Assembly: GCF_963576675.1 (NCBI RefSeq)
Contig: NC_088919.1
Location: forward strand, 51,482,501 to 51,546,500
Source of the DNA: Euphorbia lathyris
Lineage: Eukaryota; Streptophyta; Magnoliopsida; Malpighiales; Euphorbiaceae
Direction: 5' to 3'
DNA length: 64,000 bases
Numbering within the stretch: position 1 is the first letter of the stretch; each line of letters opens with the position of its first letter. The position numbers were made by a program, and so were the translations under genes. The notes under the pieces are model-generated. The model worked only from the letters and a program-made list of their open reading frames with translations, did not search any database and had not been told where the DNA came from. Shown here in pieces: positions 44,253 to 54,937 of this stretch.

Positions 44253-45717
44253 ATGAAGAACATGTCAGAACCATCACGAACGACCGGCGTTACCACTAGA
44301 TCAACCAGTATGAACTCCAGAGGACCACGTATTGCGAATTCGCAACCTGCAAGTACACAGCCTGTGGTGCCTAGCTCATCGGGTCCTTCGGGACAATTGA
44401 GTCTGTTATTGGAGGTCCAAGTGCAAACTGAGATGGAAATGTCCAATAGTGATTTCGTACAGATGGCTGGACAAGTCTTGGCTTCGAACATGAGCCAGGC
44501 GGCTGGAGATCGAATGATTAATTTACTAACGGCCCTCGTCGAACACAATACCGTCGTGGCGGCTGCTCCTCAAGAACCTGTGGTTATCTCAACACAATCA
44601 CCGACTATCCCTGTCATGTCGGCCCTCCCGCAGCCATCTCAGGCGCCAAATCAAGTGGGCCAGAGTAGTCGCACAAACCCACACAGCCACCCGAGCAACT
44701 ACTCGCACCCAGATCTCATTACGACGATACATCCGACCTGGCAGCCATCCCAACCGTTGCCAGGAGTGCAAGGCACTCTTCCGCTACAGCAAGTGGAACC
44801 TTTTCCTCACAGACATTCGGAGTTGATGACTCCTGGGCGAGAGCACACATGGAACTTTGATCCTATAACGGGATAGCGGTTAGTCCCCCAATAGGCACAC
44901 GTCTCAACACCGATGGGCGGATGGATGCCACCCAGAATTCACCAGCAGCGGATGGAAGAAGTCCGGCGAATACCCGATATTGACTTAGAAGATCAATTAC
45001 GAAGCATGATGGAGCGAATGGGGTACTCGCCTAGGCCAAGAGCAGAGATCCAGAGCGATTCACCTTTTGCCCCTTCGTTGCGGGAATTCATTCCAGATCA
45101 TAGAATCAAAGCGCCTGCCATACCAAAATACTATGGGGATCCAAATTCTGACCCTGAGGCTCATGTCAGGAAGTACAGAGAGTTAATGGATGTTGCAGGG
45201 GCAAGCGAAGTTCGTGGGCTGTAAAGCAGCAGATGTGACAGATAGGCAGCTGAAGGAGATCAAACAGAGGAACTATAATTCCCTAAGGGAATTTGTTGTC
45301 GCCTTTAACGATATCCTGGTGCGATTGCAGAACCCAGATATCGTGAGTATTCGCAACATAATGGCGGATGGAACCACAGATTGGAGCATGCGGGAAGAAA
45401 TCATCCGTAACAAACCACACACTGTAGCCGAGCTCATGAAGATAGCAAAGGAATTCATGGAAGTGGATGATGTCAACAGGGAACATAGGGCCCAAACTCG
45501 GCGAGAAAGAGATGCCGCTAGAACCACTTCGGACAGTCGGCGTCAGACCCAGTCCAAAAGTAATTTTGTTCGAAGAGGCGATCGTCCCTTTCAAGGTGGA
45601 GGATATCACACGCCACTAAACACGACTCGCCAGGAGGTGTTACTTTGGATCGAAAAGAGCCCCCTGAAGAAGGATGTGCGGTTCCCCGAGGTAAAAGGTC
45701 GAACCAGTTTGGGTTGA
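44253..45717 (+). pseudogene. Tat-lineage Gag, interrupted and internally deleted
   Basis: The N-terminal piece is 44253-44876 (Ser/Pro/Gln-rich). Two in-frame TAGs (44874, 44904 region) separate it from 44913-45224, which ends in DPEAHVRKYRELMDVAGASE. The frame then shifts and resumes with GQAKFVGCKAADVTDRQLKE. The conserved middle of the gag domain (the usual A..W motif region) is missing at this junction, near 45205, so about 100 bp or more was deleted. The remaining C-terminal part has AFNDILVRLQNPDIVSIRNI and a Arg-rich tail. It cannot make a normal capsid protein. Confidence 0.8.
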
Positions 45718-48700
45718 CATCCTAACAAATATTGCAGGTTCCACAGGTTGAATGGCCATGACACAGATGATTGCTACGAACTGAAGAAGGAAATAGAAAA
45801 ACTGATCGAGAGAGGCAAGCTGAGTTAATTTGTAAGAAAAGATACAGCTGATGAGAAAACAACGCTCCCGCATGAGGGAGAAACACGGCCAGAAAAGAAG
45901 CAGAAGAAAGGGGTGATAAACGTGATAGCAGGCGGAATCTACGAGCCTCCAACAAAAAGAACTCGCCGTGAACGGCGAAAGAGCAATACACATAGGGGGG
46001 ATGCCCTCAATTACTCATTTGCGAGAATCACGGAGCCACATGCGGATGCCCTGATGATCACGATGGCCGTTGAAGGATGGGACGTCAAACGGGTCCTTAT
46101 CGACACAGGCAGTTCTTGCAATGTCATTACCCGGACAGCATTCAACAAGTTGGGAATCAACGACGAGCGGGTGGAACACACCTTCATGGATGTAACTGGT
46201 TTTGGGGGTCAATCCTCCCAAACAAGTGGGCAGGTGGTGTTGGAGGCAGAAATGGGCGATAAGAATCTAAAATGGCGAGGTGATTTAGAATTCGCAATTG
46301 TTGATCTCCCACTGGCCTACAACATAATTCTGGGACAGCCATTCCTGTCGGAGACGGAGTCGCTCATCTTAATGAAGCATTTAACGTTACATTTGCCAAC
46401 ACACCAAGGGCGAGTCATAGTTGAAGGTGATCAACTTGTATCTCAACAGGCCTATACATTATCACTTGAACCAAAACCGGAAGAGGAGGATAAAGTCGAA
46501 GAGAAGCTCCCGGCGGAAGCATTGGGAGAAACGGAACTATTCGCCATCTCGAATGACAAGAACGTGCGAATAGCGGCTGGACTCTCAGAAGAAACAAAGA
46601 AGGCCATTACCGAGGTATTGATCCAATGTGAGTCGGCATTTGCCGCCCCAAATGAAGTGTTAAAAGGAATAAGCCCAGACGTAGCAACCCATCGGTTGAA
46701 TGTAGACAAAGGGGCAACCCCAGTGCGGCAAAAGAAGAGGGGACATGCTCCTGAGCGGCAAAAGGCGATTGAAAAAGCAGTGGCGGATTTGCTAAAGTCA
46801 GATGCAATTCGAGAAGTCACCTATCCGGAGTGGTTAGCCAATGTGGTGCTAGTCAAAAAGTCGAATGGAACGTACAGAATGTGCGTCGACTTCAAAGACT
46901 TGAACAAGGCATGTCCGAAAGATATGTATCCACTTCCTAACATTGATATATTGGTAGATGGAACTGCAGGATATGAAGCTTTATCATTCACCGACGTGAA
47001 ATCCAGTTACCATCAGATACCCATGGAGAAGGCGGATGAAATCAAAACATCATTCATAACTCACCAGGCGACTTATTGCTTCAAGGTGATGCCCTTTGGA
47101 TTGAAAAACGCGGGAGCAACATACTAGAGGATGATGAACAAGATATTTTCAGAAAAATCCGGCGAGAACTTCTCGATCTATGTTGATGACATGATCATCA
47201 AAAGCAAGAAAATGCAAGACCACCCGCGGGATATCAAAGAAATCCTAGAAGTGTTGATCAAATATGGCCTCAAATTGAACCAAGAGAAATGCACATTCGG
47301 AGCAAGAGCGGGAAAGTTCCTGGGTTTCATTGTTAGCGGCAAAGGGGTTGAGGCGAATCCTGAGAAGGTTAAAGCAGTAATGGAGATGAAGACGCCAAGG
47401 AACATAAGGGAAGTACAAAGACTGAACGGGCGGTTGGTGGCATTAGGGCGATTCATATCATGCTCAGCTAGGCGATGTCTACCTTTCTACAATGCCATCA
47501 AAAAATCCAAGTCCTTTGAATGGACGCTGGATTGTCAAGAAGCATTTGAGGGGATAAAGCGATTACTATGTTATCCGCCCTTAATGAGTAGGCCGAAAGA
47601 CGGAGAAGATTTGTTTCTTTATGTATCCGTCACCAGCATGGCGATATGCACTGTGATGGTGCGAGAAGAAGAAGGGCAACAATATCCAGTGTACTACGTG
47701 AGCAAAGTCCTGAAGGATGCAGAGCTCCGGTATTCGAGGTTGGACAAAATGGCCCTCGCAGTGATAACCACGGCGGCTAGATTGAAACCATACTTTCAAG
47801 CGCATACTATCATTGTGAGAACTGGCATCCCAATGCGAAAGGTACTGCAGAAACCTGACGCATCCGGCCGGTTGATGGAATGGTCAATTCGCCTGGGCGA
47901 ATTCGATATCCGCTATGAAGGAAGACCAGCGCTAAAGAGCCAAGTGCTCGCCGACTTCGTGAACGAATTCACCTGGGATGATGATGAATGTCCAAAGGCA
48001 CAAAAAGAAGAGTGGAGCATGTACACAGATGGGGCCTTATCTGCAGACGGAGCTGGGCTAGGAGTCGTCATCAAGGGCCCGGAGGTTATTCGCATGTGCT
48101 ATGCAGCAAAATTAACTTTCAAAACTACCAATAATGCCGCAGAGTATGAAGCAATGATATGCGGATTGAAGTTGCTCAATAAACTCACCCCAGAAAGAGT
48201 GGTAATCTACAGCGATTCCAAACTCATGATAAACCAGATCACAAAAAATTATCTGGTGAAACAGGAGGAACTCGTAAAATACCATCAGGTAATCGGCCGA
48301 TTGACACAAGAGTTAACGCATAAGGGAGTCGTTTGGGAGATGGTGCATGTTCCACGAGGCCAAAATGCAAAAGCTGACGAATTGGCAAAAGCAGCGGCAA
48401 GTAGAGAACCAGGGAGTCAAAAAGCATGCAGCTTGGAAATAAAATCGGCACCAGCATTCGAGGTTGATCAGATTATGATCATCGAGGAACTGGAAGACGA
48501 TGAAGATTGGCGGATACCAATCCGTCAGTATCTGGAGCAAGGAGATTTGCCGGTTGATAAGAGCTTAGCCAGAAAAATAATTGGGCAGCCGGCACGATAC
48601 TCAATGCGGGATGGAACTTTGTATCGGAGATCATACACATGTCCATGGTTGAAATGCGTTAGTCGCAATGAAGGAGACTATGTGCTGTGAGAACTACACG

Positions 48701-49749
48701 AAGGAATCTGTGGCGCGCACGAAGCTTCGGCGGCATTGGCAAGAAAGGTCAAACTGCTGGGATACTACTGGCCCAAGGTGGTGGAAGATTCCCAGAAGAT
48801 GGTTGCGGAATGTCACAACTGTCAAATCCATGCGAATGAAAAGCATGTTCTCGGAGCTGAACAAATCACTATAATGACGGCGTGGCCATTCGCAACATGG
48901 GGAATTGATATAGTGGGTCCATTCCCAGAAACAACAAAGAAAAGGAAGTATTTGATAGTCGCAGTAGACCACTTCAGCAAATGGGTAGAAGCGGAGGCAG
49001 TAACCGCACAAACACCTGAGCGAATGATCGAGTTCTTACGAGAGAACATTATCATGCGATTTGGGATCCCGCAGAAGCTTATAACTGACAATGGCACCCA
49101 GTTCAGCTGTGCCAAGTTCAAAACATACTGCGAAAGCATGGGAATCAAGAATCATTTTTCTTCTGTAAACCATCCCCAATCAAATGGTATGACAAAAGTT
49201 ACCAACAGGGCCATGGTTCAAGGCATCAAGAAGCGGCTAGGTGACAAAAAAACAGGTTGGGCGGATGAGATACCCCATATGTTGTGGGCATACAGAACCT
49301 CTGTAAAGGCAGCAACAGGAGAAACACCTTTCTCGCTAGTTTATGGAGCCGAAGCAGTCCTACCTGTTGAAATCAAGTCGCCCACAGTTCGGACAATTTA
49401 TTATTGCGACACACAAAATCCTATCAACATCAGAGATGCTTTGGATTCTGTGGAGGAACGAAGAGAGAAAGCTTACATGCGAATGGCAATGTACCGCAAT
49501 AGAATCAAGAAATACCATGACAGAAGAATGCGAAAAGTAATAATCAACGAAAACGACTTGGTCTTGAAAAAAGCGGATAAAATACAATCCAGAGATGGCA
49601 AAGGCAAGCTGAGCGTCAACTGGATCGGACCATACAAAGTATCCAAGAAGCTGGGACCAGCCACTTTTAAAATAGAAGAAATGAGCGGAAAGAAGCTCCC
49701 GCGCACCTGGAATCTAGAGAATCTACGCCTATATAGAAAGGCCGAGTAG
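45718..49749 (+). pseudogene. Tat-lineage Pol: protease, RT, RNase H, archaeal-type RNase H, integrase
   Basis: One frame with stops near 45826 (TAA), 47125 (TAG) and 48688 (TGA). It opens with a [18 protein letters not shown] knuckle. The protease is VLIDTGSSCNVI; the RT has YRMCVDFKDLNKACPKD, the first Asp in FTDVKSSYHQI, and IYVDDMIIKS. A first RNase H is degenerate (FLYVSVTSMAICTVMVREEE). A second RNase H has MYTDGALSADGAGLGVVI and NNAAEYEAMICGL, then IYSDSKLM and KADELAKAA. The integrase has an HHCC-like start (CHNCQIH), GIDIVGPFP, ITDNGTQFS and HPQSNGMTKVTNR; the usual catalytic glutamate (NGxxE) is replaced here (NGMTK). It ends at ENLRLYRKAE. Confidence 0.9.
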
Positions 49750-49939
49750 TTCGAGGAAATGACGAGTACTCTTTTTCCTTTTATGAGTTTTTCCCACTGG
49801 GTTTTCTGATAAAAGGTTTTAATGAGGCTTCGATCCCGCACAATTGGTGTACATATGTAATAAACTTTTTCTCGTCATCAAATAAAAGTTATTACATTCA
49901 CTCAGTATGTTACAACAAAATGCGGATTCTTTACAAAAA

Positions 49940-50275
49940 ACACATAAATGTGTTGCCTCTTAAAGAAAGGCGGATGCATGATCACGCATCACTCGCAAAA
50001 AACCTTAGGGTTAAAATCAATAACACATAAATGTGTTGCCTCTTAAAGAAAGGCGGATGCATGATCATGCATCACTCGCAAAAAACCTTAGGGTTAAAAT
50101 CAATAACACATAAATGTGTTGCCTCTTAAAGAAAGGCGGATGCATGATTACGCATCACTCGCAAAAAACCTTAGGGTTAAAATCAAAAACCTTAGGGTTA
50201 AAATCAAAAACACATAAACGTGTTGCCTGTTAAAGAAAGGCGGATGCATGATTACGCATCACTCGCAAAACCTTA
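49940..50275 (+). repeat. four 83-bp tandem repeats with palindromes
   Basis: Copies begin at 49940, 50023, 50106 and 50210, the last delayed by a 21-bp duplication of CCTTAGGGTTAAAATC. Each contains the inverted repeat AACACAT/ATGTGTT (ATGTG becomes ACGTG in copy 4) and a palindrome around GATGCATGATCATGCATC, perfect in copy 2 (about 50055-50072). It lies between the end of pol and the 3' end of the minus-strand gene. Confidence 0.9.
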
Positions 50276-50548
50276 TGATCAAAACTTATGATTATTTTCG
50301 AAAGAAGAATTATAAGTTAAGGCATAAAATTAAGCGGATAAACGAGTACTCAAAATTGCAAAAAGGGTCTGGCCACCCTAGCTATGAAGAAACACAAATA
50401 TGGAGTCGGCAAAAAGACAAAGGGCACATATAAAGGGCAAAAAAGTGACAATCACACACATATGAAAACCAACAACCGAAAGAAAATATATATATCAGAG
50501 CGGTTTGTTACATGGTTTTTACATACAAAAGTCTAAATATAAGTTAAG

Positions 50549-52877
50549 CTATGCTACAGCTTCCTCTCCTTCGCCCCTAATGCCCTCCTGGACTGCGGCA
50601 ACTCCCTCATCTCCTCCGGTAGGAGGATCTACTTCAAGCGAATCCTCAACCCTTGAATCGGTAACCGCTTCAGTAACCTCTTCGGTGAGAGGTACCTCTT
50701 GCACAGGTTGAGAAACGGCTTGGGGTGCCTCTCCTTCTGCGGGCTGAATAGGGATCTCGCAGCTAATCGGAGGATCCTGAAGACTCTTCCAATCTAAGAA
50801 GAGTACCTCATCCATATCAGCATCCTCGGCTTCCAGCTTATCCCACTCCCCAGTTAAATCCTTTTCAGGGATGGGAACTTTGGGGCGGTTAAGTACTAGA
50901 CCCTGATGCCCGTGCTCATAAGCCGCATGAATCCGCTCCCCATACCAGTAGATGCGGGCGCCATCTTCAGCCAAAATCTCCTCAACCCTCTCCTTTTGGG
51001 CCTCCTTGAAAGCAGCTAGGTCGTCGAGGGCTTTTTGCAGTTCATCGGACTTGGCCTGAAGGGATTTAAGGGCTTCCTCCTTCTCCCCACGGCCTTCTGA
51101 CAGGTGCCCTCTAGGACCTTCACCTTCCCTTGGACATCATCATAAAGCGACTTCTGAGTCGCCAATTCCGTACCAAGACTTTCCAACTCCTTGGCTCGCT
51201 CTGCATCCCTTCGGAGAATGCCCTCAGCGAAATTGAGAATCTGCATATAACACGACTCATAAATAAAAATGGGCGAATAGAAATATGCGGTTACAATAAA
51301 CACAAGATATTTGAAAGCGAAGGACAAAGCAATAATATACCTCTATAGAACGCTTCTCGATCCCTTCCACAGCAGCAGGGAGCGATACTTGCTCGCGCAC
51401 ACGGGAGGCAGAGGGAAGTCGCCCGAGGACATTGCATATGGAAGATACAATATCCTTGCAAGAGAAGTTCACAGCCAAGCCGAAAGTCCTAGTCCACCAT
51501 CCGCTAATATCGGGGATTGGCTGCAAAAGCATAAAGAAAAATATCAAGAGAACGGCAGATAGCTCATGAGGAAAAAGTAGCAATACGAGAGGGAGTAGAT
51601 CAAGATACCTCGTGAATGGGGGTACTGCTCTTTCCTTTAGATGAGGCGGATACAGGTGCACCGCCAACAGTAAGGGACACAGAAGTGTTCTTCTTTTTAG
51701 AACGAGAAGACTCTGTATCCGCACTTATCTTCCGCTTCCTGGTTAAAGGAAGATCCTCGGAGGCAGAAGCGGGACCTTGTGAAGCGGAAGCCCTAACCGG
51801 GGAAGCCGCCCCAATAGAAGGAATCGTCCCTCCAGAAGGATCCGCCCCTACAACGGAAGCGGTTTCCGTCATCCGCTTCTTTCTTCTCGCCAGGGCTTTG
51901 GCCTCCCGATCTGCAGCGATTTGAGATAAAGGATCACCCCTGCAAAGGGTTAAAAGAAACCATCAACTCGGAAATAAAAAGTACCTTGCACAAAAACGCG
52001 GTAAGGAATATAGACAACGCGATCCCCCTCGCGGTACGCAATCGCTACTCGGCTCCTTAGCATATGAAAGGCCTGATCGTATGTCCATACAAAAGGAGGA
52101 GTGCTCTTCAGGAACTTGATAACGGCGGATTCTTCCTTGCTGGGATACCCGAAGTTCAAACTCTTTACGTTGGGTCGGCTCCAGCAACGAAGGAAGTTCG
52201 GGTTTTCCTCATTAAACTTGATAAAAAAAGTAAGATCGATCCCACTCGCGGATCTTGTTCAGCTTCTCGTCAAAACCATAGTATCCGCTCTGGCGGATGA
52301 AAGTGAAATACCCCGCCGAGCTTTTGAAATGGTGGAGCTTGGAGAAGATCTTGAGCGAAAAGGGAACCTCCAAACAATCCGCCAAAAATTTGTCCAGAGT
52401 CAAATCGGCCCAGCCGTTAGGATGCAGTTGCCCGGGCGCGATTCCATAACCGCCTAAGACGGAAGCAATCTCATCCGCCAGCGGATAAGTGAAGCCGCAG
52501 ATAATCTGGGCCACGAAAACAGTGAAGTACCCCTTTGGGTAATCGCCCGGCCCCCTATCCTCTCCAGGAATGATCGTCTCGAGACCTCGGAGCCAGGGAT
52601 AATGCTCCCGCAAATCATCGATTGTCTCTTGACAAACCAGACTTCCCGACCTGTCCTTCTTTGGTAACAAACGAGGGGTTGGGACAGGTGGCGGAATCAA
52701 CTTTTTGGGGTCAAAACCTAAACCCTCGTCGGTTTTATTCGCCAGATGAAGGAAGTCGGCGGGATGAGAATTACACCCAGGAGAGCTGGTTGAAGCTTCC
52801 TCAACCATCTCTTCGACCTCGTTAGAGACCTCGCGGACATAATCGTCATCCAACGGCGCGAAGTCGAGGTCTGACAT
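50549..52877 (-). pseudogene. minus-strand additional gene of the Tat element, intron-containing, frameshifted
   Basis: Antisense to gag-pol. It starts MSDLDFAPL at 52877. Residues about 80-220 (DLREHYPWLRGLETIIPGED, AQIICGFTYPLADEIASVLG, GIAPGQLHPNGWADLTLDKF) match the putative gypsy-type transposon (Transposase_28-like) domain. Candidate exons: 52877-51985, 51939-51609, 51520-51341, 51240-50549. Gaps 51608-51521 (88 bp) and 51340-51241 (100 bp) begin GT, end TTTTGCAG or ATATGCAG and are both phase 0; the first gap (45 bp) is too short for a normal intron and changes frame by one. Frameshifts lie in a T7 run near 52220 and near 51085. The last exon is coiled-coil-like (ERAKELESLGTELATQK) then acidic, ending EGEEAVA. 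Additional antisense ORFs are known in Tat relatives; the function is unknown. Confidence 0.65.
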
Positions 52878-53128
52878 GATCGATAAAAGGAAAACAGAAG
52901 CAAAAAGCCGAACAAGGAACAAATGTGAAAAGAAAAACTTACATGAAAAAGACAACACAGTGAAGTGACGGGATTATGAGGTCAACGCCGGAAAAGAAGT
53001 AACGGAATTAAAAGGTCGACGCCGGAGAAAACGAAAGAAGGGAAATGCACAAATTCAAAACTTTGAAATAATCGGACAAAGACGAAGCGTCCCCTATAAA
53101 AAGACCCTAAAAGGGCTCTTGCTAGACC

Positions 53129-53142
53129 AAGGGGGAGGCATG
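53129..53142 (+). promoter_or_regulatory. polypurine tract of the Tat element
   Basis: AAGGGGGAGGCATG immediately precedes the 3' LTR start TGATAACC. Confidence 0.8.
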
Positions 53143-53608
53143 TGATAACCCGCGAAGCCCAAAACGGGTTATATTCATTTCGCAAGCCCAGCCCATATTA
53201 AAGCCCCATGGGCTAAGATTGGACGGGACCCGAATGAAGGAAGCGGGCGCAACGAGTAAACCGCCCCGAATTCCTAGACGGAGCGTCAGGACTCCCACTC
53301 AAAACCACGTTCGTTGCCATGAAAGCCACGAAAGGGACATGGCCTAAAAAGGGGTAACCGCCCTCAGAACGTGGCCCACTAAGGAGTAACCGCCCTCGGC
53401 GGTTACCCAAAAAACACCTATAAAAAGCCTTAAGAATAAGGGGGGAGGTACGTTCACATTTTTTCCCACAAAGCTATTGCTAAATTATAGACTCATCCTT
53501 ACAAAAACTGACTTGATCGTCGGAGAGTTTTCCCGGAGATCCTGTCTCCGGTTTTGTTTTGCAGGTAACTCCGGCAAAGGATATCAAAGCGGATCCAGCA
53601 AGTTATCA
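53143..53608 (+). repeat. 3' LTR of the Tat element
   Basis: 466 bp, same length as the 5' LTR and nearly identical. It carries a TATA box CTATAAAAAG near 53419 and ends about 100 bp before HIPP exon 4. A strong splice-acceptor-like TTTTGTTTTGCAG lies near 53550-53564. Confidence 0.92.
53419..53428 (+). promoter_or_regulatory. LTR TATA box facing HIPP exon 4
   Basis: CTATAAAAAG in the 3' LTR, plus strand, about 290 bp upstream of exon 4. Transcripts starting just downstream would read into HIPP exons 4 and 5. Confidence 0.5.
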
Positions 53609-53613
53609 AAAAT
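53609..53613. repeat. target-site duplication AAAAT, right copy
   Basis: Exact match to 43733-43737; removal of one copy and the element restores a short AT-rich intron. Confidence 0.85.
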
Positions 53614-53710
53614 AATTAATTTAAATTCGTTTCTGATTATGATGTGTTGGATGGAAGATTAAACTTCAATTAGAGTGATTAACTCGTTTGGATTTAATTA
53701 ATCAACGCAG

Positions 53711-54567
53711 ATTACGGTGGTTTTGAAAATCAGAACTCATTGTGATGGTTGCATTACCAAAATGAAGAAGATCATCAGAAAAATTAAAGGTAGATAAATT
53801 TTTTCAATCTCTGCGATTATACAAATATTTTTTCAAATTATAACTGACGTTACCGATTAACAGGAGTTGAGAGCGTCACAGTCGACGACAGAAAGGATCT
53901 GGTAACGGTGAAGGGGACAATGGAAGTTAAGGACCTCGTGCCTTACCTGTCGGAGAAGTTCCGGACGTCGGTTGAGGTCATTCAGCCGAAGACAGACGAG
54001 GCAAAGAAAGAAGTCGGCGGCGGCAGCGGAGGAAGAGACGAGAAAAAGACCGATGCTAAGAAAGTAGATGGAGGAGGCGAGAAAAAGAGGGATGACAATA
54101 AAGAAGGCTCCAAAGCCGGCAAGAAAAAGAGCGATGGTAAGAAAGATCAAGCCGGAGCTGGAGAGAAAAAGAATGATGATAAGAAAGGCGATGAAAGAGG
54201 AGAAGAAGCAAAGGTGAAGAACAAAGAAGCTCCAGCTCCAGCTCCAGTTCCAGTTCCAGATCCGGCGACAGCGACGGCACCTAGTGGTCACGGTGATGCT
54301 ATGGCGGAGGTAATAAATAAGATGGACAATTATCCGGCATATGTTCCTCCTCATTGGATGGACGGGATATTTTCTCAGACTTACACTGTTGACCCACAAC
54401 ATCCGCAATACGGTTATGGATATAACCCGATAAATCAAGGTTACCAGACTCCGGTGTACAATTATGGATACATACAACAAAGGTATGGACAACAAGGGTA
54501 TTATATTGAACCAGCGTACAATCATCCATTCAGCGACGACAATCCACATGCTTGTTCCATCATGTAA
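53711..54567 (+). CDS. HIPP: heavy-metal-associated isoprenylated plant protein, exons 4-5 (second HMA domain and CaaX box)
   Basis: Exon 4 is 53711-53789 (acceptor ACGCAG) and exon 5 is 53864-54567 (acceptor TAACAG); phases 0 and 1 fit exons 1-3, giving 425 residues in all. The second HMA domain begins ITVVLKIRTHCDGCITKMKK, with the two metal-binding cysteines in THCDGC, and continues GVESVTVDDRKDLVTVKG. A long Lys-, Asp- and Gly-rich low-complexity linker follows, then a Pro/Ala run, a Tyr-, Gln- and Gly-rich segment and the C-terminal CSIM, a CaaX box for farnesylation that anchors the protein at membranes. Two HMA domains plus CaaX define a typical HIPP. This half alone would encode a one-domain prenylated protein if transcribed from the LTR. 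Confidence 0.88.
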
Positions 54568-54937
54568 AACGACGACGGAGAATGATATAGCCGGCGATCA
54601 CGGCTATTGTATATAATATGTAATAGGGCTAAAAGAGTAAATATCTTTTAATTAATGTGTAAACATACCTTTCCTATTAGCTTGCGTTGTTAGAGTGATG
54701 AAGAATCCCCTTCTTATTGTGTATTGTGGATTAATGCAAATTTCAGAAGGCATCACAAAGGTCCTGCAACAAGAAAAGTTGTAACATAGTTGCAGAAATT
54801 AAAATTTTCAAATTCTAGTCCACTTATCCCAATACAATTTTCCTTTCTCAAATCCAACCCAACTAAACAAGTACTAGTACTAAAAACCAGTGAAACATAA
54901 ATTCAAATTAGCAGTTCCCAAACTTCCCCAAGGGCAT
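54568..54937. other. HIPP 3' flank
   Basis: AT-rich presumed 3' untranslated region and intergenic DNA; TATATAATATGTAATAG-type polyadenylation-like sequence occurs about 40-70 bp after the stop. No other gene seen. Confidence 0.4.

Larger units (their letters stand above)
43738..53608 (+). mobile_element. Ty3/gypsy Tat-lineage retrotransposon inside HIPP intron 3
   Basis: 9,871 bp with two 466-bp LTRs (TGATAA...TTATCA), AAAAT target duplications, and gag and pol in the order protease, RT, RNase H, second RNase H, integrase (Ty3/gypsy order). The duplicated RNase H is diagnostic of the Tat lineage. Between pol and the 3' LTR are four 83-bp tandem repeats and a minus-strand additional gene. 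LTRs differ at about five positions by eye (about 99% identical), so insertion is very recent. It lies in the same orientation as the host gene. Coding frames are broken, so it is not autonomous. Confidence 0.92.

Noticed and set aside
45273..49841. Several minus-strand frames of 80-120 codons over Tat gag-pol
   Set aside because: Shadows of the plus-strand coding; unlike the 50549-52877 gene they show no domain.
43738..53608. Two separate genes, one per HMA domain, instead of one HIPP
   Set aside because: The left half lacks a CaaX box and stops in intron sequence, the right half lacks a start before its HMA domain, splice phases match, and the target duplication shows the gap is an insertion.
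53857..54549. 230-codon minus-strand frame over HIPP exon 5
   Set aside because: Shadow of the Lys-rich linker read in reverse (Leu/Phe-rich translation); the plus strand has the HMA domain and CaaX box.
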